A DNA stretch of 64,000 nucleotides, taken from the NCBI GenBank assembly GCA_023662725.1, contig JAMPIL010000001.1, forward strand, positions 188,231 through 252,230, read 5' to 3'. Both the position numbers and the translations under genes were made by a program. Every line of letters begins with the position of its first letter. Within the stretch, counting starts at the first letter, position 1. This document shows positions 46,006 to 54,291 of this stretch, piece after piece. The notes under the pieces were generated by a model, which was given only the letters and a program-made list of their open reading frames with translations, searched no databases and was not told the origin of the DNA. The DNA comes from Ruminococcus flavefaciens (lineage in GTDB: Bacteria; Bacillota; Clostridia; Oscillospirales; Ruminococcaceae).

Positions 46006-46266
46006 TTAGTCAGCAGCATTGAGCTTCTTAGCGAGCTGAGACTTCTTTCTTGCAGCAGCGTTCTTATGCATAAGACCCTTAGCGCAAGCCTGATCAACTC
46101 TCTTGATAGCAACTCTGATAGCAGCTTCTTTATCAGCAGCGCTTGTTGTTACAGCGATGTCAGCCTTCTTGAGGATAGTCTTAAGATTGGACTTTCTTGC
46201 CTTGTTAGCAGCAGCCTTGGTTTTGTTAACCTTAACTCTCTTCTTAGCAGATTTAATGTTTGGCAT
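46006..46266 (-). CDS. rpsT: 30S ribosomal protein S20
   Basis: An 86-residue, Lys/Ala-rich helical protein beginning MPNIKSAKKRVKVNKTKAA, typical S20. It binds the 5' domain of 16S rRNA. AAGGAGG precedes the ATG. Its promoter (46392-46420) is followed by a leader of about 120 bases with three hairpins. Confidence 0.97.
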   Translation of the reverse strand: MPNIKSAKKRVKVNKTKAAANKARKSNLKTILKKADIAVTTSAADKEAAIRVAIKRVDQACAKGLMHKNAAARKKSQLAKKLNAAD

Positions 46267-46293
46267 TTCGTTACACCTCCTTGAAATTATCCG

Positions 46294-46374
46294 AGCCGCA
46301 TAAACGGCTGAACTTTACAGATAATAGAACACATACGGGTTTATGTGTTCCGATAAGTGCAACGCACACTTATC
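46294..46374 (-). promoter_or_regulatory. Structured leader of rpsT
   Basis: Three hairpins lie between the promoter and the ribosome binding site: GATAAGTG/CACTTATC (46352-46374), GAACACATA/TATGTGTTC (46327-46350) and AGCCG/CGGCT (46294-46309). It could be an S20 feedback target, but this is inferred from structure only. Confidence 0.5.
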
Positions 46375-46391
46375 ATACTGAGACAATAATA

Positions 46392-46420
46392 ATTATATCA
46401 CCAATTCAGCTATTTTTCAA
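46392..46420 (-). promoter_or_regulatory. rpsT promoter
   Basis: TTGAAA, 17 bases and TATAAT with TGA before the -10, minus strand. Confidence 0.75.
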
Positions 46421-46515
46421 TAGGCAAAACCTAAAATTATCCAACAGATTTTTTTCAACAATTAAAGCATTATGCACAATAAACTGCCTGATTTCTCGTT
46501 AAGGAGGAAAAAATA

Positions 46516-47364
46516 ATGAATATAAGAACCGATCTTGCCGTTGAAAGCTTCTCTGCCGAAAGGCTTCCCGACGGCGTCCACCGGCATATCCGTGGGGAAG
46601 CGTTTGAGATAACGGAAATAATTATCGACAACGACGATTCCCTTGAAACTATCGGAAAAGGAAAGGGGAGGTATATCACTCTTGAGGGAAACAGTCTGAG
46701 CCGTTTTTCCGATGACTACGAGGATATGGCGTGCGAACTTGCGGACGAACTTAAACGTCTTGTTCCGGAAGGCGAGATACTTGTCGTCGGACTGGGCAAC
46801 AACGATATAACTCCCGACGCTCTCGGACCGCAGGTCACGGCAAAAATTCTTGCTACACGTCATCTCCGAAGCGAGCTTGACAGCGATGAGGAGGAGTTTC
46901 TCACATCTCTCCGTCCCGTGAGCGCATTTGCAGGCGGAGTTCTCGGTCAGACCGGAATCGAGACATCCGAAATGGTAAAAGCTATCGTGGAACAGCTTCA
47001 TCCGGCTGGAATCATAGCTGTAGACGCTCTTGCTTGCTCCGATATAAGTCGTCTCGGAACGACCATTCAGCTTTCCGATGCGGGAATTTCTCCCGGAAGC
47101 GGAGTTTCAAACGCACGGAAAGAGCTTTCGGAGAAACTTTTCGGAATACCGGTTATAGCGGTCGGAGTTCCGACCGTTGTCGATATGCACACCATTGTAC
47201 GCAGCCTGACGGGCCACAGCATTGACAGCAAGCTCCCAAATATGATAGTTACCCCAAGGGACATAGACCGTCTTACAGAGCGTGCCTCGCAGCTTATAGC
47301 ATTCGGTATCAACATGGCTCTCCAGCCGCAGCTGACTTTTGAAGAGATACGGGGACTTTTTTAA
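46516..47364 (+). CDS. gpr: Spore protease GPR
   Basis: Germination protease that degrades the small acid-soluble spore proteins when a spore germinates. Family segments are clear: IRTDLAVE at the N-terminus, VVGLGNNDITPDALGP, GVLGQTGIETSE, VDALACSDISRLGTTIQ and GVPTVVDMHTIV. At 282 residues it is shorter than the Bacillus enzyme (about 370). It begins almost at RTDLAVE, which in Bacillus is the zymogen cleavage site, so the propeptide appears to be only a few residues. The start has AAGGAGG. No clear forespore (sigma-G/F) promoter was found. Confidence 0.95.
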   Translation: MNIRTDLAVESFSAERLPDGVHRHIRGEAFEITEIIIDNDDSLETIGKGKGRYITLEGNSLSRFSDDYEDMACELADELKRLVPEGEILVVGLGNNDITPDALGPQVTAKILATRHLRSELDSDEEEFLTSLRPVSAFAGGVLGQTGIETSEMVKAIVEQLHPAGIIAVDALACSDISRLGTTIQLSDAGISPGSGVSNARKELSEKLFGIPVIAVGVPTVVDMHTIVRSLTGHSIDSKLPNMIVTPRDIDRLTERASQLIAFGINMALQPQLTFEEIRGLF

Positions 47365-47384
47365 CCGGAGTAATTACTTCAGCT

Positions 47385-47555
47385 TATGCGGGGAACGCTT
47401 TTCTATCCATTCTTGCTAAAAGATTATGGGCATCTATGCCTCAATGCATCTTGATCCGCTTTATGCGGATCAAGATGCATTAATACTGGGTTTCCAAAGG
47501 GTTGAATAACCCTTTGGCAGGGGGGGCGGGGGACAGTGTCCACCGCATGAGGTGG
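47385..47555. repeat. Multi-hairpin intergenic repeat, copy 10
   Basis: After gpr. The central stem AATGCATCTTGATCCGC/GCGGATCAAGATGCATT (47443-47459/47465-47481) has 17 perfect pairs with a sequence quite unlike other copies. The right arm is CCAAAGGGTTGAATAACCCT, then GGGGGACAGTGTCC. Confidence 0.88.
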
Positions 47556-47612
47556 AGTTATTGCCTATGACATGAAAAAAAGGAGCTGATTTTGCATCAA
47601 CTCCTTGATTTT

Positions 47613-48524
47613 TTAACGGAAGTAGTTTCTGTAGCCGTCGCCGTAGAAACTGAAATATCCCTGTGTAAACGAACCCGGCTCGCTGAAATAGAGCTTAACC
47701 GCATTCTTTACGCTTTCTGTAACGTAACCCGAATAATCTCCGAGATTAACATATGCGCTGCTTCCCGAGAACTGATACGGCTGTGTGAGAACCTCGTAAA
47801 CCGAATTCGGATAAAGAGGACTGTACACACGGTTCATAACAACTTCCACAACGTAAGCCTTTTCATACTCGCCGATCCAATAAGAACCTGCTTCATGTCC
47901 AACGACGTTGCAGAGTAGAATGAAATCGCTTTCCGAAATAGGAAGATCGCTTATATCGCCGGAAACTGCCTGTGAAGGCGGCTGCGTCGGATCTACAGAC
48001 GGAGCTTCTGTCGTTTCTTCCTCTGTAGACGGCTCTACATACTCTGTAGGAGCTTCGGTTTCAGGCTCTGTGTAAATGGGTTCATCGTAATTGTTGTCTG
48101 TTGCCACTTCTGTAGGAGCTTCCGTTGCGCTCACAGTAGGAGCAGCGGTCGTAACCTCTGCAGCAGGCTGTGCAGTTGTAGTAGTAGTTACATAAACTGT
48201 TGAAACCGGTTCAGATGTTACTGTGCTATAATAAGATATGTTTGCCTTAGCGGCTCTGTTGTCAGCCGAATAAGCAAGGTTTTGTTCTCTTTCTTTTGTC
48301 ACGCTGGTCTTTTTCGGGGTTGTTTTCTGTGCAGTAGTTACAACAGTTGTGGTTTCAACAGAAGTTTCAGCAGAAAATGTCAGTCTGTCGCTTGCGGGCT
48401 CTACTATTTCAAAATTATCTCTTGTACTAACCTGTGGCGCTGCATTATATGCAACAGCCGCACCGCCAAATAAACAAGCAGTAATTACGCCGACGACACT
48501 CGCTGCAAATTTAGCTTCTCTCAT
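47613..48524 (-). CDS. SleB/CwlJ-like cell wall hydrolase with Thr-rich linker
   Basis: A 303-residue exported protein. A signal-like hydrophobic segment (SVVGVITACLFGGAAVAY) is followed by about 150 residues rich in Thr, Glu and Pro. A C-terminal SleB-type (Hydrolase_2) domain completes it, with LLCNVVGHEAGS (the conserved Glu), KAYVVEVVMNRVYSP and YQFSG. The domain is a peptidoglycan lytic transglycosylase or amidase-like fold used in spore germination and in vegetative wall turnover. The T/E/P linker suggests it crosses the wall. I use ATG 48524; a TTG one codon earlier is possible. Confidence 0.82.
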   Translation of the reverse strand: MREAKFAASVVGVITACLFGGAAVAYNAAPQVSTRDNFEIVEPASDRLTFSAETSVETTTVVTTAQKTTPKKTSVTKEREQNLAYSADNRAAKANISYYSTVTSEPVSTVYVTTTTTAQPAAEVTTAAPTVSATEAPTEVATDNNYDEPIYTEPETEAPTEYVEPSTEEETTEAPSVDPTQPPSQAVSGDISDLPISESDFILLCNVVGHEAGSYWIGEYEKAYVVEVVMNRVYSPLYPNSVYEVLTQPYQFSGSSAYVNLGDYSGYVTESVKNAVKLYFSEPGSFTQGYFSFYGDGYRNYFR

Positions 48525-49043
48525 CAACTCATCCTTTCAAATTAAAGCGTTTGTGATGTCCCTGACTTTGGGACTTGTAAAATGATAACACATCTGGCGG
48601 AAAATATCAAGGCTTTTGGCGATTTTTCCATATTACAACCAAAAATGAAAATATTTTTCACGCCCATTAGTGTAAAACAGCACATATTATATTTCTGAAT
48701 TATTAATATTTAGTAAATTCACAATTAATGCAACTTATATTTTAACTTCTAAAAGTTACAATTTGATTACAATGGATACAAAAAATAAACAACTATTTGT
48801 ATAATTTACTCTATGTTTTTCAAATTGTTATATACTTTTTTCGTGCTGTTTATGCCTCCGGACGGCATTTTACGTTAAAAAGCGGTTGTTTTCCGCTTTG
48901 TAAATTATTATTCATCTTCTCCTGAAAAAATGACAATCCGGTAATAATTTATTTGGACAGGCATATTTTTTCACTCGGAAACGCTTGATTTTCTCTCACA
49001 CTTTTTCCGTATATATCATACTATATATAGGAGGTGTGTAAAC
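48525..49043. other. AT-rich divergent intergenic region
   Basis: A 519-bp gap between divergent genes. It holds the promoter at 48582-48610, a GTCCC/GGGAC hairpin (48558-48574), ATGCC/GGCAT (about 48852-48868) and AAAGCGG/CCGCTTT (48879-48899) with five T on the minus strand. No open frame is convincing. A small RNA ending at 48879 is possible but unproven. Confidence 0.5.
48582..48610 (-). promoter_or_regulatory. Promoter of the SleB-like gene
   Basis: TTGATA, 17 bases and TATCAT with TGT before the -10, minus strand. Confidence 0.6.
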
Positions 49044-49655
49044 TTGCAGAGAGAAATTTTCCTTGCTTTTATAGTTAGTATAGATACATACCTTGCTGCG
49101 GCGGCATACTGCAACAGCGGAATACGTATTCCGGCTTTTTCAGCAGCCATAATCAACCTTATCGGAGCCGCTGTTCTTGGTATTTCATTGAAATTTTCCG
49201 AGCTTTTAGTGAACTTTATTCCTGTTGACATATGCCGAATTGCAGGTATTGCCGTTCTTATTTTTATAGGACTTCTTACGATCATGAAAAGCCTTATAAG
49301 AACTCTTATCCGCCATATTTCAGAAAGGGGAGAGTTATCCCTTAAAATGGGCAAAAATCCTATTGTCGTAAAGCTTTATCTTGACGAAACTGCTGCGGAT
49401 TTCGATAATTCAAAAATTCTTTCCGCCGCCGAAGCTGCTGCGCTTGCACTTGCAAGCTCTTTTGATTCGGCAGCAATGGGACTCAGCAGCGGCTTTGACG
49501 ATATAAGACCTTTTATAACGTCAGTTTTTGCATTTTTGTGCGGATTTCTGGCAATTTTTGTCGGAAACCTTACAGGAAGAAAAATCGCTTCGCTTCGACA
49601 CGATTTTTCGTGGGTAGGCGGAGTTATGCTCATCCTTTTCGCATTCTTTTCATAA
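49044..49655 (+). CDS. ytaF: Sporulation membrane protein YtaF (MntP-like)
   Basis: A 203-residue, six-helix membrane protein of the YtaF/MntP group. The two halves show the paired motifs FIVSIDTYLAAAAY and LALASSFDSAAMGLSSGF, with the Asp residues typical of this transporter fold. The KLYLDETAADFDNSKILSAAEA loop matches YtaF. The start is TTG with AGGAGGTG (49029-49036) seven bases upstream. Role: a putative cation transporter linked to sporulation; substrate unproven. Confidence 0.83.
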   Translation: MQREIFLAFIVSIDTYLAAAAYCNSGIRIPAFSAAIINLIGAAVLGISLKFSELLVNFIPVDICRIAGIAVLIFIGLLTIMKSLIRTLIRHISERGELSLKMGKNPIVVKLYLDETAADFDNSKILSAAEAAALALASSFDSAAMGLSSGFDDIRPFITSVFAFLCGFLAIFVGNLTGRKIASLRHDFSWVGGVMLILFAFFS

Positions 49656-49674
49656 ATTACCCTTTATAGCAATG

Positions 49675-49985
49675 CCGTCAGCTTAAGCGGGGACTCCTAA
49701 CAGGAGCCGTGATCCTCTGGCACTTCGTGACATCTCCCTACACTGTAGGGAGTCACCGTTCCCGTACACCTTCTTAAGAGAAGTACATGCCTAATTTGCG
49801 CCCAGCCCCTTTGTTAGTGTTACCGACATTTCCCCATACTATGGGGAATCACCCTTTTAAAAACCATAATTTAGGAAGAATGCCCAAACGGAAATAACTT
49901 CTTTTAGTAAGGAATTAAAGAAATAAAGTCCACTTAATAAGCATAACAAAAAGTAGATTCTGTTACCCTGTCATAGCGGAATTTT
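49675..49985. repeat. Multi-hairpin intergenic repeat, copy 11 (degenerate, long)
   Basis: Between ytaF and ylxM. It shows GCGGGGACTCCTAACAGGAG and two versions of the accessory module (CCCTACACTGTAGGG; CCCCATACTATGGGG). The central stem is decayed. The tail GAAGAATGCCC and GTCCACTTAA resembles copy 1. Confidence 0.7.
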
Positions 49986-50044
49986 CTATGTGAACAGTTT
50001 TTAGCATCAAATATTGTTTCTCTGAATTTTTTTCTCAAAAGCTA

Positions 50045-50073
50045 TTGACAAATCAGAAAGAGTGTAGTATAAT
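50045..50073 (+). promoter_or_regulatory. Promoter of the ylxM-ffh-rpsP-khpA operon
   Basis: Consensus TTGACA and TATAAT with a 17-base spacer. Confidence 0.82.
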
Positions 50074-50118
50074 GTGTAAAGTGATTTTAGATTACACCTG
50101 TAAAGGAGCGAAATATCT

Positions 50119-50454
50119 GTGGCTAAAGACCTTAAATTCGTTATGCTCCTTGATTGCTACGGCGATCTTCTTACAGATCATCAGCGGAATGTTATGGAGC
50201 TTTATTACTGCGAGGATCTCTCGCTTGCCGAAATAGGCGATCCCCTCGGCATAACACGTCAGGCGGTCATGAGCATTGTAAAACGCACCGGAAACATTCT
50301 TCTCAATTATGAAAAAAAACTCAGATTCGCTGAAAGACTTGAAAAAATGAAAGACTGCTTCGGAAATATTTCGTCCCTTGCGGAAAATATCCCCGATGAA
50401 CAGCTTAAAGTTTCTGTCAAAAAGCAGATAAGCTGCGGTCTTGAACTGCTGTAA
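50119..50454 (+). CDS. ylxM: YlxM-family HTH protein (UPF0122)
   Basis: A 111-residue protein with a sigma-region-4-like helix-turn-helix (LTDHQRNVMELYYCEDLSLA, then EIGDPLGITRQAVMSIVKRT). It lies directly before ffh, as in most Firmicutes, and is thought to modulate the SRP pathway. The start is GTG with AAAGGAG ten bases upstream. Confidence 0.93.
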   Translation: MAKDLKFVMLLDCYGDLLTDHQRNVMELYYCEDLSLAEIGDPLGITRQAVMSIVKRTGNILLNYEKKLRFAERLEKMKDCFGNISSLAENIPDEQLKVSVKKQISCGLELL

Positions 50455-50521
50455 ACGCTAATTTTTTGAACTTATTACCGGATCCTGTTTCCCTTTACTT
50501 TCTGTAAAAAGTATATCTGCT

Positions 50522-50590
50522 CTTGGGGCTGGGTTTCCAAAGGGTGGATTCAACCTTTGGCAGGGAGTATGAGAGACAGCGTCCATCATA
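50522..50590. repeat. Multi-hairpin intergenic repeat, copy 12 (half element)
   Basis: Right half in the ylxM-ffh gap: GGGTTTCCAAAGGGTGGATT, ACCTTTGGCAGGG and GAGACAGCGTC. It lies inside an operon, so it does not block transcription completely. Confidence 0.8.
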
Positions 50591-50605
50591 GAAGGAGGAT
50601 ATCGC

Positions 50606-51991
50606 ATGGCATTTGAAGGACTTTCCGAAAAACTGAATAACGTCTTTAAAAAGCTTAAATCAAGAGGAAAACTCACGGAAAGCGACGTTAAGGAGGCTAT
50701 GCGAGAGGTTCGTCTTGCTCTTCTTGAAGCCGATGTAAGCTATAAGGTAGTTAAGGACTTTGTTAAAAAAGTCACTGAAAGAGCTGTCGGCGAAGAGGTT
50801 CTTGCAAGCCTTACTCCTGCACAGCAGGTTATCAAAATAGTTAACGAAGAGCTTTGCTCACTCATGGGCAACAGCAATTCACGCATAAATTTCTCGTCAA
50901 AGCCGCCTACGGTCATTATGATGTGCGGACTTCAGGGCTCGGGTAAAACGACTCATTCGGCAAAGCTTGCCAAGCTCCTTAAAAAAGAGGGACACCGTCC
51001 GCTTCTTGCCGCCTGCGATATTTACCGTCCTGCCGCTATAAATCAGCTTCAGGTAGTCGGTCAGAAAGCCGATGTTCCGGTTTTTGAAATGGGACAGATC
51101 GATCCCGTTATCATCGCAAAACAGGCTCTCGCTCACGCTAAGGATTACGGTCACGATATTCTCATTATCGACACCGCAGGCCGTCTGCATATCGACGAAA
51201 ATCTTATGCAGGAGCTTGTAAATATAAAAGAGATCACACAGCCTGATGAGATAATGCTCGTTGTCGACGCTATGACAGGTCAGGATGCCGTAAATGTTGC
51301 TAAATCCTTCGATGATTCCGTAGGTATCACAAGTGTTCTTATGTCCAAGCTCGATTCCGATACCCGTGGAGGCGCTGCGCTTTCAGTTCTTTCCGTAACA
51401 GGCAAGCCGATCAAGTTCGTCGGAATGGGCGAAAAACTCGATGATTTCGAGCAGTTCCACCCTGAACGTATGGCTTCCAGAATCCTCGGAATGGGCGACG
51501 TTCTCACTCTTATTGAGAAAGCAGAGAACGTTATGTCACAGAAAGAGGCTGAAAAGCTCACTCAGAAGTTCAAGGAAAATAAATTTGATATGGACGACCT
51601 TCTCAATCAGATGAAACAGATAAAGAAGCTCGGTTCAATGAAATCCATTATCGGAATGCTGCCGGGAGTCGGCGATAAGATCAAGGACGCTGATATCGAT
51701 GACCGTCAGCTCGACAGGATAGAGGCTATCATCACTTCTATGACCAAAGCTGAACGTGCTAAGCCTTCGATCATCAATCCCTCACGCAAAAGACGTATCG
51801 CAAAGGGTTCGGGCTCTAAGGTCGAGGACGTCAACAGACTTCTCAAACAGTTCGATCAGATGCAGCAAGTAATGAAGAAATTTACCGGAAAAAACAACAA
51901 AATGTCTCTGCGTAAAGCCAGAAAACAGCTTGCCGGTATGAATTTCGATAAAATGACGGGCAAGGGCGGAGGAAATCTGCCTACGCTTTAA
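50606..51991 (+). CDS. ffh: Signal recognition particle protein Ffh
   Basis: A 461-residue SRP GTPase that, with 4.5S/6S-type RNA, targets membrane proteins to the translocon. It has a four-helix N domain and a G domain with GLQGSGKTTHSAKLA, DTAGRLHID and KLDSDTRGGAAL. The Met-rich M domain (about 330-440) binds the signal peptide and RNA. AGGAGG precedes the ATG. Confidence 0.98.
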   Translation: MAFEGLSEKLNNVFKKLKSRGKLTESDVKEAMREVRLALLEADVSYKVVKDFVKKVTERAVGEEVLASLTPAQQVIKIVNEELCSLMGNSNSRINFSSKPPTVIMMCGLQGSGKTTHSAKLAKLLKKEGHRPLLAACDIYRPAAINQLQVVGQKADVPVFEMGQIDPVIIAKQALAHAKDYGHDILIIDTAGRLHIDENLMQELVNIKEITQPDEIMLVVDAMTGQDAVNVAKSFDDSVGITSVLMSKLDSDTRGGAALSVLSVTGKPIKFVGMGEKLDDFEQFHPERMASRILGMGDVLTLIEKAENVMSQKEAEKLTQKFKENKFDMDDLLNQMKQIKKLGSMKSIIGMLPGVGDKIKDADIDDRQLDRIEAIITSMTKAERAKPSIINPSRKRRIAKGSGSKVEDVNRLLKQFDQMQQVMKKFTGKNNKMSLRKARKQLAGMNFDKMTGKGGGNLPTL

Positions 51992-52052
51992 AAGCTTTCA
52001 ATGCGGTCTCCCGCTTTGATATATAACTATTATTTCCGGAGGTGAAATTAAA

Positions 52053-52295
52053 ATGGCAGTTAAAATCAGACTCAGAAGAATGGGCGCTAAGAAGGCTCCT
52101 TTCTATCGTATTGTTGTTGCTGATTCAAGATACCCAAGAGACGGAAGATTCGTTGAAGAGATCGGTTACTATGATCCTACAAAGAACCCTTCAATTGTTA
52201 AGGTTGACGCTGATAAGGCTAAGGATTGGATCGCAAAGGGAGCTCAGCCTACAGATACTGTAAAGGTTATCCTCAAGAACGAGGGAGTTCTTTAA
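52053..52295 (+). CDS. rpsP: 30S ribosomal protein S16
   Basis: An 80-residue protein beginning [20 protein letters not shown] and continuing [22 protein letters not shown], standard S16. It lies 61 bases after ffh in the ffh-rpsP-khpA order. GGAGGT precedes the start. Confidence 0.98.
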   Translation: MAVKIRLRRMGAKKAPFYRIVVADSRYPRDGRFVEEIGYYDPTKNPSIVKVDADKAKDWIAKGAQPTDTVKVILKNEGVL

Positions 52296-52371
52296 TCAAC
52301 GGCTTTTACGGAAGAGGTGAGACTTCTCTGTCTCTGCCTCTGTCCCGAAAAGCGTTCGGAGGTTAATTATT

Positions 52372-52605
52372 ATGAAAGATTTACTTTATGCTATCGCAGC
52401 AGGACTTGTTGAGGATAAAACAGCTATAAAAATTATCGAGGACGAACCGGATGCCGAAGGCGTTATCGTTTTTCATCTGACAGTCGCTCCCGACGATATG
52501 GGACGTGTTATCGGTAAACAGGGCAGAATTGCCAAGGCGCTTCGTACAATTATGCGTGCAGGAGCTGCAAAAAAGGACCTCAAGGTTTCTGTTACTATTG
52601 AATAA
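52372..52605 (+). CDS. khpA: KH-domain RNA-binding protein KhpA (YlqC)
   Basis: A 77-residue single KH domain with the RNA-gripping loop in VIGKQGRIAKALRTIM. It pairs with the Jag/KhpB protein (gene at 16246-17346) in related species, where they control elongation. CGGAGG precedes the ATG, and a strong terminator follows. Confidence 0.94.
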   Translation: MKDLLYAIAAGLVEDKTAIKIIEDEPDAEGVIVFHLTVAPDDMGRVIGKQGRIAKALRTIMRAGAAKKDLKVSVTIE

Positions 52606-52644
52606 AAAAGCCGCTCTTCTTTTTACGGAAGAGCGGTTATTTTT
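52606..52644 (+). terminator. Terminator of the ffh-rpsP-khpA operon
   Basis: CCGCTCTTC (52611-52619) pairs with GAAGAGCGG (52628-52636), then a T-rich run, right after the khpA stop. Confidence 0.93.
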
Positions 52645-52649
52645 GTGGG

Positions 52650-52812
52650 TTCTGTAGAGTTTTATGTTGTTCGGTCGGACTTTGTCCAACCTCACTTGGA
52701 AGCAACGGTAAACCATCCGCTTATCTTCGCTTAGCTCGAACAAGCGCTGATTTTTAGGGGAGACTCACCTTTCTGACAAAGTTTGATTACACCCCTTGGA
52801 AACCCATTATTA
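52650..52812. repeat. Multi-hairpin intergenic repeat, copy 13 (decayed remnant)
   Basis: Only fragments remain: GGTCGGACTTTGTCC and the CCCCTTGGAAACCCATTATT end. It is placed in the family by these and by location after dnaJ. Confidence 0.45.
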
Positions 52813-52825
52813 AAAAGCTATATTT

Positions 52826-53977
52826 TTATAAGTCAAGCTTTGCTTTCAGCTTCTCGAAAAAGCTCTGTCTTTTTGCGTAATTCTTCTCGCTAAGCGAAGC
52901 CTCAAAGGCTTTAAGCAGATCTTTCTGTTTCTTGGTAAGATTCTTCGGAACTTCAACGTTTATCTTAACATACTGATTTCCTCTGTCGGTGCGGTGAAGT
53001 CTCTTTATGCCCTTTCCTTTAAGACGGAATACAGTTCCGGTCTGAGTTCCTTCGCTGATGTTGTATTTAACGTCGCCGTCGATAGTCGGAACGGTGATTT
53101 CTGCTCCGAGGACTGCTTCCATATACGTTACAGGAATTTCGCAGTGAACATCAAATCCCTCACGCTTGAAAAGAGGATGCGATTTTACATTGATCTGAAG
53201 CAGCATATCGCCGGAAGAACCTCCGTTTATGCCGCAGTCGCCCTGTCCGGAAGCACGGATGATCTGTCCGTCGTCGATTCCAGCCGGAATATCTACGGAA
53301 ACCGTTTTCTGAACTCTCAGTCTGCCTAAGCCACGGCATTTCTGACATGGATTCTTGATGATTTTGCCCTTTCCGTTACAGTGCGGACAAGCTTTGGTAG
53401 AGGAAATTGCTCCGAAAGGAGTACGCTGAGTCGTTTTAACAGAACCTCTTCCGTGACAGTCGGGACATATATCAGCAGAAGTTCCGCCGTCTGCACCTGT
53501 TCCCTTACAGGCATCGCAGGTTGTCATAGGATTTATCTTGATTTCCTGCTTTTTGCCCGTGCAGGCTTCCATAAAGCTTATTGAAACCGATTCCTGTATA
53601 TCTGCGCCTCTTCTTGGAGCGTTTGCGGACGCTGAACGGCTTGAACCGCCGCCAAATCCGAATCCGCCGAAAATATTTTCAAGAATATCGCCCATATCTC
53701 CGAAACCGCCGAATCCTCCCATACCGTCTCCGCCGCCGTAACTCGGATCTACTCCGGCATGACCGTACTGATCGTATCTGGCTCTTTTTTCGGGATCTGA
53801 AAGAACCTCGTTCGCCTCGTTTATCTCCTGAAACTTTTCAACGTAAGAAGGATCGTCCGGATGAAGATCGGGATGGTTTTCTCTTGCTTTTTTGCGGAAT
53901 GCCTTTTTTATTTCATCCTCAGTCGCCCCCTTGGCGATTCCGAGAACTTCGTAATAATCTCTTTTATTTTCAGCCAT
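52826..53977 (-). CDS. dnaJ: Chaperone DnaJ
   Basis: A 383-residue Hsp40. The J domain has HPD in ARENHPDLHPDD, followed by a Gly/Phe-rich stretch with many Gly and Ser. Four zinc-finger repeats follow (CDACKGTG, CPDCHGRG, CPHCNGKG, CQKCRGLG), then the C-terminal substrate domain. It stimulates DnaK ATPase and delivers clients. It lies after dnaK but is separated by a hairpin repeat. Its start has GGAACGGAG at an unusual distance. Confidence 0.97.
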   Translation of the reverse strand: MAENKRDYYEVLGIAKGATEDEIKKAFRKKARENHPDLHPDDPSYVEKFQEINEANEVLSDPEKRARYDQYGHAGVDPSYGGGDGMGGFGGFGDMGDILENIFGGFGFGGGSSRSASANAPRRGADIQESVSISFMEACTGKKQEIKINPMTTCDACKGTGADGGTSADICPDCHGRGSVKTTQRTPFGAISSTKACPHCNGKGKIIKNPCQKCRGLGRLRVQKTVSVDIPAGIDDGQIIRASGQGDCGINGGSSGDMLLQINVKSHPLFKREGFDVHCEIPVTYMEAVLGAEITVPTIDGDVKYNISEGTQTGTVFRLKGKGIKRLHRTDRGNQYVKINVEVPKNLTKKQKDLLKAFEASLSEKNYAKRQSFFEKLKAKLDL

Positions 53978-54030
53978 AAGTATACTCCGTTCCTGTGAAT
54001 GACTTTATCCGCCTTATAAGTTATACTTCA

Positions 54031-54218
54031 TCTTTGCAAGAGGGGGACGCTGTCCCCCTAACCCTCTGCCAAAGGGATTATAATCCCTTTGGAAACCCAT
54101 TATTAATTATTTCTGATACCTCAGATGAGGTATCAGAAATAATTTAGTACCGGGATTCTTAAGGGGATGTACTCCCCTTAAGCGGGGGGAAGGGGGCAGA
54201 GCCCCCTCTGTGCAAAAG
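54031..54218. repeat. Multi-hairpin intergenic repeat, copy 14, between dnaK and dnaJ
   Basis: A full-length, well kept copy. Ends: TTTGCAAGAGGGGGACGCTG and its inverted partner. Arms: CCAAAGGGATTATAATCCCT on the left and CTTAAGGGGATGTACTCCCC on the right. Central stem: 18 perfect pairs, 54105-54122 with 54127-54144, loop AGAT. It sits within a heat-shock operon, where it could set the dnaK:dnaJ mRNA ratio. Confidence 0.92.
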
Positions 54219-54291
54219 AGAAGTATACCTCATAAGCAGATACGCACTATCAGGGCGAAAGGAAATTTCGCCCTGAAACTGTATATTTTAA

